From Jaltomata sinuosa (taxonomy: Eukaryota > Streptophyta > Magnoliopsida > Solanales > Solanaceae), in the NCBI GenBank assembly GCA_003996215.1, contig QJPP01007523.1, forward strand, positions 1 through 64,000: DNA of 64,000 nucleotides. Direction: 5' to 3'. The translations under genes and the position numbers were made by a program. Positions 60,101 to 64,000 of the stretch are shown in pieces. Numbering within the stretch: the stretch's first letter is position 1; every line of letters starts with the position of its first letter. Under the pieces are notes generated by a model. That model worked only from the letters and a program-made list of their open reading frames with translations, did not search any database and was not told where the DNA came from.

Positions 60101-60643
60101 TGAAACTTCTATACGAGGTCATTTCCGAGAAATGTTGACCCAAGTTAACACTAACTAAAACCAACCAATTAGCTGAAGTGAGCCCGGCTCAGCCGACACC
60201 TAAACCAACTACCAATATGACCCAAACTCATCATTCTAGAGCTGATGGAATTTTCAGATTTCAATCTGATGCTCCGACCATCGAAAGCTGACCAAAGTTA
60301 AACTTTCGACTCCTAATGGCCTGAAAATAGAAACACCAACACAAAACCCACACTGGAAGTTCTCAGGCCTTGACTAAAGGTCAAACTATACCAAACTCAA
60401 TGCTACAGAGCTAACAGAACTATCGTAATTCAATTCCGAGCACGTTAGCTAAGAAATTTGACTAAAGTAAATGAATTCCTAAGTTAAACCTCTAAAATAG
60501 GAAAGCGGTCATAACGACCAAATGAACTACTAGGGCACTGAACCACCGGTCTTAGCAAGACATAAATGACTTGGGTCCACTACAAGAAGGTTTTAACAGA
60601 ACAAAGAAGGCGTAAACACGAAATAACCGGAAGTATCATTACA
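57131..60643 (-). repeat. Solo family B LTR (3513 bp)
   Basis: The minus-strand reading runs from TGTAATGATACTTCC (60643) to GGGTCGTGACA (57131), complete with TG...CA ends. No primer site or interior follows on either side; both flanks are the same Athila pol. It arose by recombination between the two LTRs of a former B insertion. Open frames inside (58064-58462 and others) are LTR sequence. Confidence 0.92.
59765..59965 (-). repeat. Word array in the solo B LTR
   Basis: GCGCCATTGGTGC, GAGCATTGGTGC, GCGCCATCGTGC and GCACCGTTGGCAC recur with partial palindromes and GGCGCGATCAC. The words differ from those of B2, B3 and B1 at the same LTR position. Confidence 0.65.
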
Positions 60644-61390
60644 AATATAAAGTTTGAATTTTCAAATGATTGCAGGAAAGCATTTGAAATCCTCAAGGAA
60701 CAGTTGTCTAATGCTCCCATTAATGTTTCACCTAATGGGAGCTAGCCATTTTAAATAATATGTGATGCAAGTGACACAGTAGTTGGAGCCATATTGGGAC
60801 AATAGAAAGACAAGATTTTTAGGTCTATCGACTATGCTAGTAGAACTCTCAATGAAGCTCAAAGGAAATATTCCACAGCTGAGAAGGAACTATTGGCATT
60901 AGTATTGGCATTAGTATTTGCATTTGACAAATTTCATTCTTATTTGATTGCAATGAAAGTCATAATATTCACTTACCATGTAGCTTTAAAGTATCTCTTA
61001 ACAAAAAATGATGCTAGACCTAGATTGTTAAGATGGATACTCCTTCTGCAATAATTTCTTCTTTAAATAAAAGATAGAAAAGGGTCATTAAATCAGGTAG
61101 CCAATAATTTGTATCACTTAGAAAATCCTCTTGCTGAGACAACAAATATCAAGGAGGAATTTTCTGATGAGAACATCTATGCACTCACAGCAAGTGTAAA
61201 CCAACAACCATGGTTTGCTGACATTACCAATTGTTTGGTTGCAGGATGGATTCCAAAAGATTTTTAATGAACAAAGAGAAAAGCTTTAAAAAAGGCAAGA
61301 CATTATTATTGGGAAGATCCTTAATTGTTTAAATTTTGTGAAGATAATATAATCATAAAATGTGTAACATAGATAGAAATGAATAACATC
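60644..61390 (+). pseudogene. Athila-like RNase H region (broken)
   Basis: It resumes the frame cut at 57130: KFEFSNDCRKAFEILKEQL, then ICDASDTVVGAILGQ, YASRTLNEAQRKYSTAEKELLALV and LKYLLTKNDARPRLLRW. A 12-base tandem duplication at 60893-60916 adds four residues (LALV) to the helix after the ELLALV motif. Stops at about 60746, 60757 and 60807 make it non-functional. Confidence 0.87.
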
Positions 61391-62423
61391 TTAAGTCATT
61401 GCCTTGATGGAGCTGTTCGAGGACATTAGAAGGAAGAAAAACAGCTGCTAAAGTACTTGAAGTAGGTTTTTTCTGGCCTACTCTTTTCAAAGATACAAGA
61501 AATTACATCACCATTTGTGATAAATGCCAGAGAAGTGGTAACATTTCAAAAAGATATGAGATGCCTCTTAACTCTATTCTTATATGTGGAATATTTGATA
61601 TTTGGGGCATTGATTTTATCGGTATGTTTCCTCCACCAAATAGCTATGAATACATTTTAGTGGTTGTTGACTATGTTTCAAGGTGGGTAGAAGTTGTGTC
61701 TACTAAGAAAAATGATGCTCGTGTTATTTGTGATTTTCTCAAGAAATATATTTTTTCTAGGTTTGGAACCCCACGAGTTATTATAAGTGACTAGGGAACT
61801 CATTTTGTAAACAAAGAATTCGCTAATTTGTTGTAAAGATATGGAGAAATTCATAAATCTGGAACTCCATATCATGCTGAAACAAGTGGGCAAGTTGAAG
61901 TATCCAACATAGAATTAAAAAGAATTTTAGAAAAAAACTATTGGTTCTTCTAAAAAAAATTGATCTTCAAAATTAGCTGATGCTATATGGGAGTGCAGAG
62001 CTGCTTTTAAAATGCCCATAGGCACATCTCCTTATAGACTATTCTTTGGAAAAGTTTGTCATTTACCTATGGAATTGGAACATAAAGTGTTCTATGCCAT
62101 AAAATTGTTTAATCTAAATTTTTCTAGATGCAGGTGAAAATTGTGTGTTGCATCTTGAGGAATTGGAGGAATTCAGACTTGAAGCATGTGTTCTACAAAG
62201 AAAAGATAAAAACATGGCATGATAACCTCATTCACCATAAGGATTTTAAAGTTTGAGACCAAGTTTTATTGTACAATAGCCACATCAGATTATTTCTCAG
62301 AAAATTCAAGTCACATTAGATAAGACTGTACATCATATCAAAAGTGACTCCATATGGTTCCGTCGAAATACAACATATACATAGGGAAGAAAAATTTAAA
62401 GTAAATGGTGATCGATTGAAGTC
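61391..62423 (+). pseudogene. Athila-like integrase (broken)
   Basis: The core is open from 61561 to 61794: WGIDFIGMFPPPNSYEYIL (first D at 61612-61614) and FGTPRVIISD (second D at 61789-61791), then a TAG where a Gln codon is usual. TSGQVEVSN carries the glutamate (61897-61899), 35 residues after the second D. The C-terminal part (KMPIGTSPYRLFFGKVCHLP, then EELEEFRLEAC in another frame) runs to about 62420 (KVNGDRLKS), where the D LTR begins. All three catalytic residues are kept, but the gene is broken. Confidence 0.88.
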
Positions 62424-62584
62424 TGTAATGACCCATCTCATCATTATTGAAAAAGTTATGATAAAAGTAATTGAATTACTATTTTTGGGATATGATTAGT
62501 TATGTTAAATTGAGAGGTCAATTTTTATGGTGTTTAAATAAATCACGAACATAAAATTTGGACAAATACAAGCTGCTAGTGTCC

Positions 62585-62690
62585 TTCATCATGATGAGCC
62601 TGAGCTTGTTGCAATGATTCATCACAGTGAAGGAGGTCTCATCGTGATGGTCCATCGTGATGAAGTGGCCTTCATTATGATGAAAGCACA
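62585..62690 (+). repeat. Word array in the D LTR
   Basis: CATCATGATGAG, CATCACAGTGAAGG, CATCGTGATGGTC, CATCGTGATGAAG and CATTATGATGAAAG recur every 15-25 bp. The core CATCGTGATG is nearly self-complementary. TATA-like sequence follows about 60 bp later. Confidence 0.7.
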
Positions 62691-63712
62691 GGACAAAAAC
62701 CTAGACTCAAACATGTTCAACCTTTAAACTCTTTTCCAAAAGGAGGCCTTCTCATAAAAATGCCCCAGCTCTCTCTCAACCCTAGAAAAGCAAGAAAAGA
62801 GAGAAAAAGCTCTCCGAAAAAGTGTTGGACTCCCCTCTCCTTTGCGGTAATCATTTCTCTGGATTTTCTAGGACAAAGACTATATGCAAGTTGCATGCAT
62901 CTTGGTAGAAGCTTGGCATTCAAAGTAAATTATGGTTAAGTAATAGCAAGATTTGGTTAGTAAGCATAATTCTTATATAAAAATTGATGCAGACAACATG
63001 CTTAGGCCTTTGAGCACGAAGTCTGGATGGTAATAGCTGGACATTGTTAATAATCTTAGATTTTGAATGATTAAATGTGTGGTGATTTATGTGTATAGAT
63101 GATTCCTAAGATGTAATGAATTGAGACTTAAACCTTGTGTTTGATAAATAGGTGATTCCCGAACCATAAAGAATCTAGCCGATAAAGAGAATGACTTTAG
63201 AATAATTCTCAATTGAATTATGATAAGCTTGGATGCCTAGGTTAAATGATTGAAGCCCTACTATAATAGTTGGAGAACCCTCAGTAGATTTCCTAATGGT
63301 TGGGTCCTGAGGTAGGGACTAAAATAAGGAATAATAAGAATTACTTATGTGGAGGCCCCATAGGTCGGAGAAATGGGCCAGTAATGAAGGTTAAGGCGAG
63401 CTTAGATCTTGTAACCGAAAATATTAACCCTAGACTAGTGTCATAAGAGGGATGATTGGCCAGACCTAAATAGAGGTTTAGGACACACAAGCATGGTATT
63501 AAGTTCGTTAAGGACTTGTAGACACTGTGATTGAATAGAAGCTAAGACTCACCTTATTACTTGTTAGGTAGTAAACTTGTGTAACTTGTGAATGGTCTTC
63601 GGACATGGTTGAATCATATATGCTTTTTCTATTGTGCCTATATGAATAGACTAGATAAACAAAGACTAATAGTGAGCTGAAATGACTAAGAATAAGTGTG
63701 TCTTGAACACCG

Positions 63713-63870
63713 TATATATATATATATTATATATATATGTGTGTGTGTGTGTGTAAATAATATAAATGTTGTTGTGTGATAAATAAAATATCTGTGTGGT
63801 GTGTGTGTGGATATATATATATAGATAAATAAATATATATATATAATATATAAAATAATATATATATATA
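63713..63870. repeat. TA/TG microsatellite
   Basis: Runs of (TA)n and (TG)n broken by short unique stretches. The open frame across it (63666-63875, minus) is low-complexity and not a gene. Confidence 0.9.
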
Positions 63871-64000
63871 GACATAGATATATGTATGTATTTGCCAGGT
63901 ATAGGCCTTAGAGCCTAATTGTATGGATTACTATCAGTATGATTACTATAGGGTGGATACCACACTGGTATGGTGGATGGACACCTGCAATCCCCTGCGG

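Larger units (their letters stand above)
52011..62423 (+). mobile_element. Athila-like Ty3 element (decayed, interrupted)
   Basis: LTR (52048-53477), primer site of the tRNA-Asp type, gag, protease, reverse transcriptase, RNase H and integrase follow in order on the plus strand. A solo B LTR interrupts it at 57131-60643, and the D LTR cuts it at 62424. No own 3' LTR or env-like region is seen. Protein phrases such as LRLFPFSLKGEAKTLL, LCDSGASINLM, LILGRPFLTTGRAIIDV and FGTPRVIISD are characteristic of Athila (established knowledge). Confidence 0.88.
62424..64000 (+). repeat. Family D LTR, cut by the window end
   Basis: It starts TGTAATGACCCATC inside the Athila integrase. The beginning resembles the family B start for only a few bases, so it is a different family. 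It contains a word array, a TATA-like CATAAAAA at 62753-62760, CT-rich leader sequence and a microsatellite. No coding frame is convincing. The LTR call rests on the TGTAATGACC start, the sharp boundary and the array-plus-promoter layout. Confidence 0.5.

Noticed and set aside
63666..63875. 69-codon open frame on the minus strand
   Set aside because: Translation of the TA/TG microsatellite (Tyr/Ile/His repeats).
1..64000. A host gene or non-transposon system
   Set aside because: Every long or domain-bearing frame on either strand fits a retroelement; the remaining sequence is LTR or spacer.

Overview
The window looks like heterochromatic plant nuclear DNA, most likely from a Solanaceae genome (inference: the retroelement families and phrases resemble those I know from nightshades; no host gene is present to confirm it). 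Essentially all 64 kb is nested Ty3/gypsy-type LTR retrotransposons plus one broken LINE. I found no host gene, tRNA, rRNA or CRISPR array. I use provisional letters for families: A (Tekay/Del-like chromovirus, 2.6-kb LTR, two copies A1 and A2), B (chromovirus-like, 3.5-3.8-kb LTR, several copies), C (Tekay/Del-like chromovirus, 2.0-kb LTR), an Athila-like element, a Tat/Ogre-like or other unclassified remnant, and D (an LTR cut by the window end).

Layout. 1-4747: 3' part of A1 (+), pol remnant and 3' LTR. 4748-9795: decayed gag-pol and truncated 3' LTR of a B element (+). 9796-13783: minus-strand remnant of another LTR-type element, including a broken gag-like gene. 13784-24291: A2 (-), the best preserved element, with long gag and pol frames split by one frameshift. 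24292-28593: gag start, primer site and 5' LTR of a B element (B2, -). 28594-30929: piece of an older B-type LTR (B3, -). 30930-31050 and 51541-52010: two halves of a minus-strand LINE fragment. 31051-51540: B1 (+), with a perfect 5-bp target duplication, itself split by C (36179-45256, near-perfect target duplication). 52011-62423: Athila-like element (+), split by a minus-strand solo B LTR (57131-60643). 62424-64000: start of LTR D.

How the parts relate. The nesting gives a relative order: LINE, then B1, then C; Athila, then solo B LTR and D; B3, then B2, then A2. A2 has no target duplication, and its two flanks belong to different elements. The gag sequence interrupted on A2's right flank resumes about 37 bp further along, in opposite orientation, immediately after A1's LTR. 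The simplest reading is an inversion of 4748-13783 by recombination between the inverted A copies. Only A2 could still encode long retrotransposon proteins.

The most unusual pattern is regulatory. Most LTR families here carry, just upstream of the probable promoter, a 100-350-bp array of short and often self-complementary 'words' that differ from family to family and even between B copies. Family A has a cluster of GGCCCA/AGCCCA (site II-like) motifs in the equivalent place, and 46-bp tandem units whose small hairpin shows compensating base changes.
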